Shown here: positions 27,724 to 35,956 of the stretch, one piece after another
How the letters are laid out: each line of letters begins with the position of its first letter
Numbering within the stretch: position 1 is the stretch's first letter
NCBI RefSeq assembly: GCF_002002735.1
Contig: NZ_MUNY01000078.1
Coordinates: forward strand, 62,001 to 126,000
Direction of reading: 5' to 3'
DNA from: Algoriphagus sp. A40
GTDB lineage: Bacteria; Bacteroidota; Bacteroidia; Cytophagales; Cyclobacteriaceae
DNA: 64,000 nucleotides
Notes under the pieces: generated by a model
What the model saw: only the letters and a program-made list of their open reading frames with translations
Databases searched by the model: none
What the model was told of the DNA's origin: nothing
Program-made: the position numbers and the translations under genes

Positions 27724-29301
27724 TTACCGAATTGTATTCTCCAGCACCACCACAGAGGGCCCTTGCTTGATCCACTTTTGGCCCAATCCGGTGGTATCAC
27801 CCATAGGTAAGAAATAGACAAAAGAGCCCAGAACCAAATCGATATCTCCATCCCCATCCAAATCGCCTGAATCCATCACAAACCATCGTCCATTGGTGGA
27901 TTGGGGAAAGGTATAGTCCGTAAACTTCAGGTTTCCCAGATTTTCCAGATAGACAAAGCTCTCTTCCGGATACCGGATGTAGTCAGGAAAGAAGGAAATG
28001 GCGGCAATATCCAAATCCCCGTCCAGATCAAAATCCCGCGGGATTGCCTTGTAGGCTCCGTTGAGCTGGTAAAACCAGGTTTGGGAAAAATTGAACTTCC
28101 CGTCGTTTTCGAAAATATAGATGCCGTGGTAGCTTTTCAGAAAGGGAGTCCGGTCAGCATTGTCACCGCTTACATAGATCAGATCCTCTAACCCGTCCCC
28201 GTTGAAATCCGCCAGTTCGAGGTAGAGTGAACCATGAAGGGGGGAAAAGGAAAGCAGTTTTTTCTCGGTGAAATTGCCTTTTCCCTGGTTGGTATACAAA
28301 AACACCCCCTCATCACCCTGCGCCATCAGAACCAGGATATCCTTCAGTCCATCGCAATTGACATCGCGGACCAAGGCAGTGATTGCTCCCGGTTTGGCCC
28401 GGAGGATTTTTTTGGTGTAGCGGTCCTTGCCTTGGTTTTCAAACCAGACCAGCTTCCCAGTCAGGTCGCCGTATTCACAGGCGACGAGGTCTTCGAGCCC
28501 GTCGTTGTTGAGGTCGCCAAAGGCCAATTGCACCGGACGCTGCATCCCGCTGATGATTTCTTTGGCATTGTCGTAGCGGCCTGAATTTCCCGTCTTGGTG
28601 ATTTTTTGGAGCGAGCCCGCAGGAAGGTCGTTGGGGAATACTCCGTCTCCGGCAATGGTCAGAAAGAGGGTGTCTTTTCTCTCATAAAAATCTACCGGAG
28701 TTCTGTTAAAAAAAAGTTCGTAGTCCAATTCAAGTCCGGAATTGAGAAAGGTCAGTACGCTTTGGCTTCGCTTTCCGTCACTGAAGACTAGCCCGCGCCG
28801 ATCCGGCAGGATTTTCACCATCGTGGTCATAGTAGGACGCTGGGAATAGGTTGCTTCTTTGTAGCGGAAATGCTTTAGACCTTTTGTGATCGGATTTTCT
28901 CGTGTGGGTGTAGGGAGGGAATCGGGAGAGTTTTCGAGGTAATAGGCCACAATCTTATTCCAATCCTCCCGTGCAAGTACCGGCTGCTCGGGATAGATGT
29001 TTGCCTGCCTGACAATTTCCCCACCCGTGCGGGGATCAAACAGACTGTCAGGTTGATGCTCACCCTTATAAATACCCATCCGGTGTCCCATGGATGGCAG
29101 GACGTCCTCCTCCCAACTGGATCGGGGCAGCAGACCTGGTTCGACCAGAGAATGGCATCTGGTGCAATGGGTGGCAGCGAGTTCTTTGCCTGAGAGGTTG
29201 CTTTCTGTCAACTCGAGAATGGGAGCGGTTTCAGTCTCTTTTCCGCCCGTGCAGGAGAAAAGTACCACTAGAAAGACAAAGACGGGGATAAACTGCTTCA
29301 T
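27724..29301 (-). CDS. Lipoprotein with c-type heme motif and FG-GAP/VCBS repeats
   Basis: This 525-residue protein has a lipobox (VLFSC, Cys17), a c-type heme attachment motif CTRCH at 46-50, and a possible axial Met in PSMGHRMG near residue 70. Several FG-GAP/VCBS repeats follow from about residue 220, with calcium-binding-like DxNxDG loops: DLNNDGLED, DVNCDGLKD, DFNGDGLED, DFDLDGDLD and DLDGDGDID. It thus joins a small cytochrome c domain to a beta-propeller on the cell surface or in the periplasm. Such fusions occur in Bacteroidota and Planctomycetes. The electron partner and the ligand of the propeller are unknown. It is a single gene with no redox neighbour. Confidence 0.88.
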   Translation of the reverse strand: MKQFIPVFVFLVVLFSCTGGKETETAPILELTESNLSGKELAATHCTRCHSLVEPGLLPRSSWEEDVLPSMGHRMGIYKGEHQPDSLFDPRTGGEIVRQANIYPEQPVLAREDWNKIVAYYLENSPDSLPTPTRENPITKGLKHFRYKEATYSQRPTMTTMVKILPDRRGLVFSDGKRSQSVLTFLNSGLELDYELFFNRTPVDFYERKDTLFLTIAGDGVFPNDLPAGSLQKITKTGNSGRYDNAKEIISGMQRPVQLAFGDLNNDGLEDLVACEYGDLTGKLVWFENQGKDRYTKKILRAKPGAITALVRDVNCDGLKDILVLMAQGDEGVFLYTNQGKGNFTEKKLLSFSPLHGSLYLELADFNGDGLEDLIYVSGDNADRTPFLKSYHGIYIFENDGKFNFSQTWFYQLNGAYKAIPRDFDLDGDLDIAAISFFPDYIRYPEESFVYLENLGNLKFTDYTFPQSTNGRWFVMDSGDLDGDGDIDLVLGSFVYFLPMGDTTGLGQKWIKQGPSVVVLENTIR

Positions 29302-29366
29302 GAAAGCCTCAAGTTCGGGATTTAATTTGGGTCTTATTCTTTGATTTTACTTTGCAAAAGAAAGGG

Positions 29367-30503
29367 CTAATAGGTTCGCTGAATCCACCGTTCAAAAAAG
29401 ACATCATAAACTTCATAGTAAAGTGAACCATTCTTGTCGTATTCTTTGAAAATCAATTCTTTGTCCAGCAGGGAATCAATGGACTTGAAGACCGTGGCGG
29501 CACTTCCCAATTGGTTTTTTGCAATAAAGTCCTTTGAGGTTGGGGCATAGGCCGATCCGGTTTTGGCTATAGCTACCAAAAGTTTCCATTGTTGGGTGCT
29601 GAGGAGTGTTCGATAATAGAGGAAGAATGTCTCATTTTCCTTTAGAATGTTGTTTGCGCAAGTGTGCCAATCCTCTTGTTCATAGTTCATTTTTGGTACT
29701 TGGAATAAGTTATTGCAAAGTACTTGGACGTAGTAAGTATGGCATTTGGTCCATTCAAGCACTTGTTCGGCTAGCTCCTCTCCTAGGGTTTTTCCATGTG
29801 AAGAAAAGGTGTTTATGATAAAGCTTTTATATTCTTCCTTTGTGATTTTTTCCAACTTAATTGGACTTGCACTTTTGTAAAATGGGCGGGATGGGTCTGT
29901 AAACATTTCCGTCAGCAAAGTTTGTCGGCTTCCTGAAAAGAGGAAAAAAACATTCTGCAATTGCTGGATGGCGGACCTGAGCCATGCGTCTGTGTTTTGT
30001 TCGGGGTAGGTGTGAATCTGCTGAAACTCGTCGATGGCAATCACGGTTGGCTTTTCCAAAGCTGCCAAAAAAGAAAGAATGTCCCGAATGGGCTTTTCCG
30101 TTTGGCTGGTTTGGAAACTCACCTGAGGAAGTCCGCTCAATTGGTCAAATGAAATGATTGGGCGTAAACTTTTTACAAATCCCCAGACTTTTTTGCCGAT
30201 GGTGTCCTCCTCAGAAAAATTTTGAAGTAGCGCGGCCGCAAGTGAATCCAAGAACTGTTGCTCGTTTTCGGTAGGAAGTATATCGAGGTAGATATACCTC
30301 CAGTCCTTGGGCAAGAGCTCCCGGATGTGGTAGATCAATGCGGTTTTCCCCAAGCGCCTATTGCCCATAAGCAGGCAGGATTGGCCGTTTTGAAGGAGTT
30401 GGATGATTTTTTTACTTTCTTGCTCACGGTCACAAAAATACTCCGGGCCATAGTATCCAGTAGTAGGAAAGGGATTGGTCGGGGTTTTGAATTTTTTGGA
30501 CAT
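29367..30503 (-). CDS. Orphan AAA ATPase (ATPase_2/Orc-like)
   Basis: This 378-residue protein starts at ATG 30503. GNRRLGKT at 47-54 is the P-loop and PTVIAIDEFQQI the Walker B, followed by LFSGSRQTLLTEMF (sensor-like). The C-terminal third is a winged-helix-like region with TGSAYAPTSKDFIAKNQLG and a dimer-type helix. This is the layout of the ATPase_2 family found as dispersed single genes in archaea and Bacteroidota, related to Orc1/Cdc6-like DNA-binding ATPases. What they do is not well established. A 14-bp iteron-like array lies 31 bp upstream of its start, and a similar array is 5 kb away. Confidence 0.85.
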   Translation of the reverse strand: MSKKFKTPTNPFPTTGYYGPEYFCDREQESKKIIQLLQNGQSCLLMGNRRLGKTALIYHIRELLPKDWRYIYLDILPTENEQQFLDSLAAALLQNFSEEDTIGKKVWGFVKSLRPIISFDQLSGLPQVSFQTSQTEKPIRDILSFLAALEKPTVIAIDEFQQIHTYPEQNTDAWLRSAIQQLQNVFFLFSGSRQTLLTEMFTDPSRPFYKSASPIKLEKITKEEYKSFIINTFSSHGKTLGEELAEQVLEWTKCHTYYVQVLCNNLFQVPKMNYEQEDWHTCANNILKENETFFLYYRTLLSTQQWKLLVAIAKTGSAYAPTSKDFIAKNQLGSAATVFKSIDSLLDKELIFKEYDKNGSLYYEVYDVFFERWIQRTY

Positions 30504-30519
30504 TGGATTTCGCAAGCAA

Positions 30520-30570
30520 GCATTTTACTAAAGGTAATTTACTTTTAGTAAATTACAAAAAGTAAATTAT
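30520..30570. repeat. Iteron-like array B, 14-bp period, upstream of the ATPase gene
   Basis: 9-mers GCATTTTAC, GTAATTTAC, GTAAATTAC and GTAAATTAT are separated by 5-nt spacers TAAAG, TTTTA and AAAAA. The second and third are exact inverted copies. The array sits 31 bp before the ATPase start, where an autoregulator or origin-type binding would act. Confidence 0.7.
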
Positions 30571-30645
30571 AAAAGATGAAATTGGGTTCCGGTTTGTGGG
30601 GACATCAAGCCTGGTGGAGCAAGGAAAAACCAGAGCTAAAAAAAT

Positions 30646-30669
30646 ATCCTGCTTCTCCGGAAGCAGGAT
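30646..30669 (-). terminator. Terminator of the SGNH esterase gene
   Basis: ATCCTGCTTC, loop TCCG, GAAGCAGGAT: a perfect 10-bp stem. On the minus strand it is followed by a run of T from 30645 downward, as a rho-independent terminator needs. Confidence 0.85.
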
Positions 30670-30694
30670 ACCAATAAAATCGGCTGATCCTGGT

Positions 30695-30752
30695 TAATCT
30701 TTCAATTTTTCAATCCGCCACGGCGGACAAGTAATTCAAATCTTCCAATTAG
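30695..30752. repeat. GGAAGATT-type dispersed repeat with CCGCC hairpin
   Basis: On the minus strand the stretch reads ATTGGAAGATTTGAATTA, then TCCGCCGTGGCGGA (a 6-bp stem), then GATTGAAAAATTGAAAGATT. The same parts occur at 38608-38697 in the opposite orientation. Confidence 0.5.
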
Positions 30753-30754
30753 CC

Positions 30755-31390
30755 CTACAACCTAATCCTCCTTGCAATCACATTTGCCATGATCGTCAGG
30801 CCTTCTTTATTGGGGTGTACACCGTCCGGAAGTAATTCGGGTTTGTCCTGAAGCGGCGTGTAAAGATCGATCACCTCTGCTCCGGACTTTTGCACGATTT
30901 CGAAAAGCATAAGTCGCTGCTCATTGTTCATTATTTCAGGATTGATTCCGAAGTTTTCCCGGGTTACCGGGACAGGGAAAATCACATAGACCTTTCCGTC
31001 GGCAGGCATATTTGCTCGAAATTCAGCAATCAAATCCAGATAGTCGTTCACAAAATCGGCTTTATGTGCCCAGTTTTGGGGTTTGGAGTCATTTGTACCA
31101 AGCTTGATCAACACCACATCCGGTTGGAAATCCTTGGCCTGCTGAAATTGGGGCTCATTCCAATAGGGGTAATCTCCTTTTTTCAAGAGCGTTCGTCCGC
31201 TGACTCCGAAGTTTTTTACATCATAAGCATCGCCTAGTAATGCTCCGACTTGAAGGGGATAGCTGTCCGGATTGTCTCGGCCCGGGCCTTGGGTGATGCT
31301 GTTGCCTACAAAAGCGATCCTAATAGGGCTTTGGGCAAAAGTGCAAATAGTTACAAATAGTGCGGCGAATTGGAGTGAGAGTTTTTTCAT
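30755..31390 (-). CDS. SGNH/GDSL-type esterase, secreted
   Basis: This 211-residue protein starts at ATG 31390 (an upstream in-frame ATG at 31423 would lie in the repeat and break the signal peptide). It has a signal peptide (KKLSLQFAALFVTICTFAQS) and the SGNH blocks FVGNSITQG (block I, catalytic Ser in GNS), GVSGRT, LIKLGTNDSK (block III) and PDGVHPN (block V, Asp and His). Members remove acetyl or other acyl groups from sugars or lipids. The substrate is not evident. A copy of the GTCAACGG repeat lies directly upstream. Confidence 0.88.
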   Translation of the reverse strand: MKKLSLQFAALFVTICTFAQSPIRIAFVGNSITQGPGRDNPDSYPLQVGALLGDAYDVKNFGVSGRTLLKKGDYPYWNEPQFQQAKDFQPDVVLIKLGTNDSKPQNWAHKADFVNDYLDLIAEFRANMPADGKVYVIFPVPVTRENFGINPEIMNNEQRLMLFEIVQKSGAEVIDLYTPLQDKPELLPDGVHPNKEGLTIMANVIARRIRL

Positions 31391-31399
31391 AGTATCATT

Positions 31400-31434
31400 T
31401 TTTGTCAACGGACCACAGTCCACCGACGACAGCC
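31400..31434. repeat. Dispersed GTCAACGG/GACGAC repeat, copy 1
   Basis: 35 bp that match the copy at 56235-56269 at 32 positions. It lies 9 bp upstream of the start codon of a minus-strand gene in the same orientation as that copy. Confidence 0.65.
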
Positions 31435-31727
31435 ATTTGGGAATGAGGGTTTATTTTTCCTCAAAATAGAAAAAGTTGCTCAGAAATTCTTGGCTTTCCA
31501 TCGACGCTCCATTTTGACCATTAGGGACGGTTTGGCATGAAAAGCGTCAGCTTTTCCTCTGTGCTCTTGAAAAAGTTCGATTCAAGCTTGAATGATTGTT
31601 GCTGGTCCGAGGATAAATTGTGGAATTTTTTTTCTCCAATTTCTCTGCGGTAGAAAAGAACAAAAAACCTTTGTGATTCTTTGCGGACTTGGCGGTTTAA
31701 AAAGAAAAATCCAACTTATTTTCGGCT
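31435..31727. other. Intergenic region, no gene recognised
   Basis: AT-rich leader of the gene at 31728. It contains a stretch resembling a known type of degenerate dispersed repeat (CTTTGTGATTCTTTGCGG at 31671-31688) just before the start codon. Confidence 0.4.
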
Positions 31728-32558
31728 ATGTCAATTTTCCGAAAGGCTCTCCAATTGATGTCCTGGCTCTCCATCGACGTGGCTTTGGGAGCAATGGCAG
31801 GTATGTTTTTTTTTGAAAAGCTGCTTCATGCCCAATTACATTGGCCGGCCTATCTGCTTCTGGGACTTGCTGTCTGGAGCATTTATACGCTGGACCACTT
31901 GCTGGATGTCAGAGGTAAATACCTGCCGCTTTCACCACGAAGGGCTTTTCACCTGGCCTATTGGAAAACGTTGGGAATTTCTCTTGGCATTGCAGTCCTT
32001 CTGGGAATGATTGGGGCATTTTGGTGGTTTGGCTGGGGAAAAGAACTTCAGCTGACATTGTGCCTGGTCCTGCTGATTTTGGGGAGCAAACTCCTGATTC
32101 GAAGAGCCGGTCCCGGCTGGATGAAGGAACTTTCCATTGCGATGTTTTATGTGGTGGGAATTGTCTGGCTCCCGCTGCTTCGGGCAAACGGACTCGATCT
32201 GCTCTGGCAAGATCTGGTCTTTCTACCGGCGTATATCGGTTTGGCTTTTTTAAACCTGTTGATGCTTTCATTTTTGGATCAGGATGAGGATCAGCAAGCA
32301 GGCTTTTTCTCCGCTGCATGGACTTTGTCGCCCTTGCTATTGATTCAGTCCATCCGAAATTTGGCCTTTGCTCTGATCTTTATCTCTCTTGCGGGTTTTG
32401 TATTGCTTTCTTCGTTTTACCGGCCATTTGCCTGTGTTTTGTTGCTCATGGCTTTGATTCATTACCTGACTTTTTTCCACTCAGGATTATCTCCCGAGCA
32501 AAAAAGAATGCGAATGGAAATCAGTTTTGTACTCCCCTCGCTGCTCCTTTTTCTCTAG
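31728..32558 (+). CDS. UbiA-like multi-helix membrane protein
   Basis: This 276-residue protein has about eight or nine hydrophobic helices. Near residue 53 it has YTLDHLLDVRGK, which recalls the first Asp-rich motif of UbiA prenyltransferases (NDxxDxxxD), and SFLDQDEDQQ near 185 stands where the second motif would be. UbiA enzymes transfer prenyl groups to aromatic or lipid acceptors in the membrane. The first motif here is imperfect (TLDH in place of NDxxD), so the activity is uncertain. It is alone on its strand and converges with the acyl-CoA dehydrogenase gene, 1 bp apart. Confidence 0.6.
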   Translation: MSIFRKALQLMSWLSIDVALGAMAGMFFFEKLLHAQLHWPAYLLLGLAVWSIYTLDHLLDVRGKYLPLSPRRAFHLAYWKTLGISLGIAVLLGMIGAFWWFGWGKELQLTLCLVLLILGSKLLIRRAGPGWMKELSIAMFYVVGIVWLPLLRANGLDLLWQDLVFLPAYIGLAFLNLLMLSFLDQDEDQQAGFFSAAWTLSPLLLIQSIRNLAFALIFISLAGFVLLSSFYRPFACVLLLMALIHYLTFFHSGLSPEQKRMRMEISFVLPSLLLFL

Positions 32559-32559
32559 T

Positions 32560-33918
32560 TCAGACAAAAGCACTGTGCCCCGTAATCGCTCGGCCGACGA
32601 TCAATGAATTGATCTCCTTAGTGCCTTCGTACGAATAGACGGCTTCGGCATCAGCCACAAAGCGCGCGATATCGTGGCGAAGCAGAATTCCATTTCCACC
32701 GAAAAGTTCCCGGGAATGATCCACGATGGACCGCATCCGAAGGGTACAGAATACCTTGGCCAATGAGGCATGCTCGTCCAGCAATTCCCCCTCGTCCTGC
32801 ATCTGGGAAAGGCGGAAGACCATCGTCTGCATGGCGGTGAGGTCACCAAGCATGGTCACGAGCAAGTCCTGAACCAGTTGGAAGGAGGCAATTGGTCGGC
32901 CAAATTGCTTCCGCTCGTTGGTGTAAGCCAGTGCCAATTCATAGGCACCTCTGGCGCAGCCGACGGCCTGCCAGGCTACACCGGCCCGGGTCATGCGGAG
33001 GATCTTGGCAGTGTCCTTGAAAGAATTGGCATTTTGAAGCCGATCGCTCTCCGGTACTTCACAATCGGTCAAATTGATCAGGGCGTTTTGCACGGTTCGA
33101 AACGCCATCTTGTCCTCCAGCTTTTCCGCCAAAAACCCCGAATTGCCTTTTCGCACGATGAATCCTTTGACCTGCTGATCTGCCAAATCCCTGGCCCAGA
33201 TGACTGTGATATCTGAAAATGTCGCATTTCCGATCCATTTCTTTTGGCCGTTGATCACCCAGGTATCTCCTTGCTGCTTGCAGGTGGTGGTCAATCCTCC
33301 CGCCACTCCCGAACCGACTTCTGGTTCGGTGAGTCCGAAAGCCCCGATTTTTTCAAGCTTTTGCATCGATGGAAGCCATTCCTGTTTTTGGGCTTCTGAG
33401 CCGCAGAGATAGACGGAGCCCATGGCCAGACCGCTTTGAACCCCAAAAAAAGTAGAAATGGAAGTATCCACCCGAGCCATCTCCATAGCTATGAAACCCT
33501 CAAGTAAGGCCGAATGCCCCGGACAGCCATAGCCCTGGTAAGTCAGTCCGGCGATGTTGAGTTCGGCCATCTTGGGGATGATCTGCATGGGAAATTCCCC
33601 TCGGTTCCAGTAGTCGTTGGCGATGGGTTTGATCTCCTGCTCCATAAATTCCCGGACTTTGAGCTGGATTTTCCGCTCTTCGGGATTGAGTGTTTTCCCC
33701 AATTCATAAAAATCTCCGTTCACAGGCGGGATAACCTTGGGTTTCCCACCGCCTTTGAGCATGCCCATCATCTTGGATAGGTCTTCCTCACTCATCTTGG
33801 ACACCAGACCAACCATCTTTGGGAGATCGACTTTTTGGGAAAGTTTGGAGATCTGATCCAAGTCCACTGCGCTCAGCAATTGACGGATACCGGAAATTTT
33901 ATTCAGGAGATTTCTCAT
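32560..33918 (-). CDS. Acyl-CoA dehydrogenase, glutaryl-CoA dehydrogenase-like
   Basis: This 452-residue flavoprotein has an unusual 60-residue N-terminal helical extension and then the ACAD fold. FGLTEPEVGSG and WIGNATFSDITVIWARD bind FAD and substrate, and SYEGTKEINSLIVGRAITG at the C-terminus holds the catalytic-region Glu, as in glutaryl-CoA dehydrogenase (EGTxxI, GRAITG). Such enzymes oxidise, and in the glutaryl case also decarboxylate, acyl-CoA. The N-terminal extension (SEEDLSKMMGMLKGGGKPKV) lies outside the family's catalytic domain. It is divergent from the methyltransferase at 33960. Confidence 0.87.
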   Translation of the reverse strand: MRNLLNKISGIRQLLSAVDLDQISKLSQKVDLPKMVGLVSKMSEEDLSKMMGMLKGGGKPKVIPPVNGDFYELGKTLNPEERKIQLKVREFMEQEIKPIANDYWNRGEFPMQIIPKMAELNIAGLTYQGYGCPGHSALLEGFIAMEMARVDTSISTFFGVQSGLAMGSVYLCGSEAQKQEWLPSMQKLEKIGAFGLTEPEVGSGVAGGLTTTCKQQGDTWVINGQKKWIGNATFSDITVIWARDLADQQVKGFIVRKGNSGFLAEKLEDKMAFRTVQNALINLTDCEVPESDRLQNANSFKDTAKILRMTRAGVAWQAVGCARGAYELALAYTNERKQFGRPIASFQLVQDLLVTMLGDLTAMQTMVFRLSQMQDEGELLDEHASLAKVFCTLRMRSIVDHSRELFGGNGILLRHDIARFVADAEAVYSYEGTKEINSLIVGRAITGHSAFV

Positions 33919-33959
33919 AAAAATTGGCTTTGGTTTATTGTTATCCTCATTTTTAACTG

Positions 33960-34568
33960 ATGTCAGACGCCTATGGTTTCCTAGCCCCTATCTATCAACC
34001 ACTTTCCAGACTGGTTTTTGGCCCGGATTTGCTGAATGCCAATCGGGCTTTCCTGGATTTGAGTATGGGAAAAAAGTCCCTGATTCTCGGCGGGGGAGAT
34101 GGTCTTGCTTATCGGGATTGGGACAGGAATTTCATCGGAGAGTATTGGGACACCTCACCTGCGATGGCAAAAATCGCGACGCGGAATCTTAGGAAAAGCG
34201 GTATCGAAGTGAACTGTGGGAGTTGGTCAGGTAAAGGGAAATTCGACGTCGTTTTCTTGCCATTTATTTTGGATTCCATTCCCGATGCGGAAATTTCTGA
34301 ATTGATCCTTCAGATCTACAAGTCCCTGAATCCCGGTGACCTGGTGGTTCTTTCGGATTTCTTTCCTCCTGCTACTTTTATCCAAAAAGCACTTCAGCAA
34401 CTGATGATTACCGGATTTCAGCTAGTAGCCCGACATCAGCGAAGCGATTTGCCTGGTCTGGCATCCTTCTTTGACCCAAAGATTTGGAGACTTGTCACTC
34501 AAAAAACTTGGAGAAAAGGCTGGATTCAGGCTCGCGTTTACGAGAAAATCAATGATTCAATGGACTGA
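33960..34568 (+). CDS. Small class I SAM methyltransferase
   Basis: This 202-residue protein begins SDAYGFLAPIYQPLSRLVFG, then has the SAM-binding SLILGGGDGLAYRDW near residue 40 in place of the usual E/DxGxGxG, an acidic DTSPAM in the next strand, and a FDVVFLPFILDSIPD loop. The family fold fits; the substrate is unknown. Its last 12 bp overlap the 3' end of the convergent AraC gene, so the two cannot be transcribed through one another freely. The acyl-CoA dehydrogenase is divergent, 41 bp upstream. Confidence 0.72.
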   Translation: MSDAYGFLAPIYQPLSRLVFGPDLLNANRAFLDLSMGKKSLILGGGDGLAYRDWDRNFIGEYWDTSPAMAKIATRNLRKSGIEVNCGSWSGKGKFDVVFLPFILDSIPDAEISELILQIYKSLNPGDLVVLSDFFPPATFIQKALQQLMITGFQLVARHQRSDLPGLASFFDPKIWRLVTQKTWRKGWIQARVYEKINDSMD

Positions 34569-35435
34569 CTTGCGAAATTGCTCGGGAGTGCTTCCTGTTC
34601 TTTTCCGGAAAAGCCTGCTGAAGTAGGAAGGGTCATCAAATCCGAGCTGGGAAGCAATTTCTGCTACGGTACTTCCGGAGTAGGTAAGCAGGCGCTGAGC
34701 TTCCAAATTCACCCGATCAAGCAAAAGCTCGGAGATGGTTTTGCCCACCGAAGTTTTGGTCAGCCGGTTAAGCTGCCTCAGGCTGAGGTGAAGTTGGTCA
34801 GCATAAAATGAGGCATTGCGGGCTGAGCGGAAATGGCTTTCAATCGCAGTTTCCAGAAGTTTGAACCGATCCTCTGCCGCAGGAACAGTACTTCCCGTTC
34901 CGTAGCTAGCTTGATATATCCGACCCAGTTTCACCAATAGGATCTCGGTGTAGGCAAGGAGCATTTCCTTTTTCGACCAGTCCTGAGCTTCAGTTTCTTT
35001 TTCAATTTCTGAAAAAAGTAGGTCGACTTTTGAGGTTTGTCCAGAGTCCAAAATCAAATTGGATGGACGACTCGTTGTGCCAAAAAAGGGGAAGCCGGAG
35101 AGGTTTTTCATGGGAAAAGCAGAACCATAAAACTCGGCGCTGAAGAATAGAATATGCCCTTCACTGTCCTCAGAAAGCTGCCAGGAGTGAACTTGTCCCG
35201 GTGAAAGGAAAAAAAACACACCCGGACCGACATTATAATTTCGAAAATCAATAGAATGACTTCCCGAACCGGCAGTGAAGAGCAGCAAGATGTAAAAGCC
35301 GTGTTTGTGTGGCTTTTGGATAAACTTATGGGTTTTCAGGTGCCTTCCCAACCTGGAATAATAGAAGGTCGAGGAGTCAATGTTTTCCCTGTTGAAATCC
35401 GGGATCTGATAAATGGGAAGACTTTCCTTGGACAT
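34557..35435 (-). CDS. AraC-family transcriptional regulator
   Basis: This 292-residue protein has an N-terminal cupin-like ligand domain (LLLFTAGSGSHSIDFRNYNVGPGVFFFLSPG, seen in parts at residues 50-85) and two helix-turn-helix motifs at the C-terminus: ASFYADQLHLSLRQLNRLTK and VAEIASQLGFDDPSYFSRLFRKRTGSTPEQFR. The second is the classic AraC/XylS signature. The ligand is unknown. Its targets may be nearby, since the DUF983 gene lies upstream on the same strand and the methyltransferase converges, but no operator was identified. Confidence 0.9.
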   Translation of the reverse strand: MSKESLPIYQIPDFNRENIDSSTFYYSRLGRHLKTHKFIQKPHKHGFYILLLFTAGSGSHSIDFRNYNVGPGVFFFLSPGQVHSWQLSEDSEGHILFFSAEFYGSAFPMKNLSGFPFFGTTSRPSNLILDSGQTSKVDLLFSEIEKETEAQDWSKKEMLLAYTEILLVKLGRIYQASYGTGSTVPAAEDRFKLLETAIESHFRSARNASFYADQLHLSLRQLNRLTKTSVGKTISELLLDRVNLEAQRLLTYSGSTVAEIASQLGFDDPSYFSRLFRKRTGSTPEQFRKSVH

Positions 35436-35489
35436 GGCCGAAAGTGGCCAATTTCAGTAAAAATTGCAAGGCGAGCAGGAGCCTCCTCC

Positions 35490-35870
35490 TTATGCCGCTG
35501 CTTTTTGAAACCGGACAAAGAGGGCAATCCAGATGGAGCGGCTCAGTCGAAAGGAAATCGGCAGAAAAACAACTACTGTCAATCCCAGCAAAATGAGCAA
35601 AGTGCTCAAGCTGTAATTTTCAACCAAGAGGGCCAACAGCACCCATACTGCAATGAAAATCACGGTATTCAAACCGTAGCTGACAAACATGGCTCCAAAG
35701 TAAAATCCCGGTTCAGGCTCGAAGCTTTGCCCGCAGACGGCACAGCTTTCGTTCATCTTGTGAAACCTTAGCGGATGCATCAGGTTACCTTTTGGAAACA
35801 TTTGTCCCTTACGGCATTTGGGGCACTTACAGGTGAGGACACTGGTCAGGACTGAAGGACTGCTCTCCAT
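35490..35870 (-). CDS. DUF983 protein, zinc-ribbon membrane protein
   Basis: This 126-residue protein starts at ATG 35870; the frame is open 66 bp further upstream, but homologues begin near this Met. It has an N-terminal CKCPKCRKG and a CAVCGQSF, a zinc-ribbon-like pair, followed by two hydrophobic helices (VIFIAVWVLLALLVENY and LLILLGLTVVVFLPISF). This is the DUF983 layout. Its role is unknown. It lies 54 bp upstream of the AraC gene on the same strand. Confidence 0.8.
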   Translation of the reverse strand: MESSPSVLTSVLTCKCPKCRKGQMFPKGNLMHPLRFHKMNESCAVCGQSFEPEPGFYFGAMFVSYGLNTVIFIAVWVLLALLVENYSLSTLLILLGLTVVVFLPISFRLSRSIWIALFVRFQKAAA

Positions 35871-35956
35871 GGTTTCAGATTTTGGACAAAAGTAGCGCAA
35901 ATCGAAGCTGTACTTTAGGACGAAAATTACATTCAACAGGACAAAAGTTTCCTGTT

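Noticed and set aside
35256..35771. Long open frame opposite the AraC and DUF983 genes
   Set aside because: It is a shadow of two well-supported genes on the other strand.
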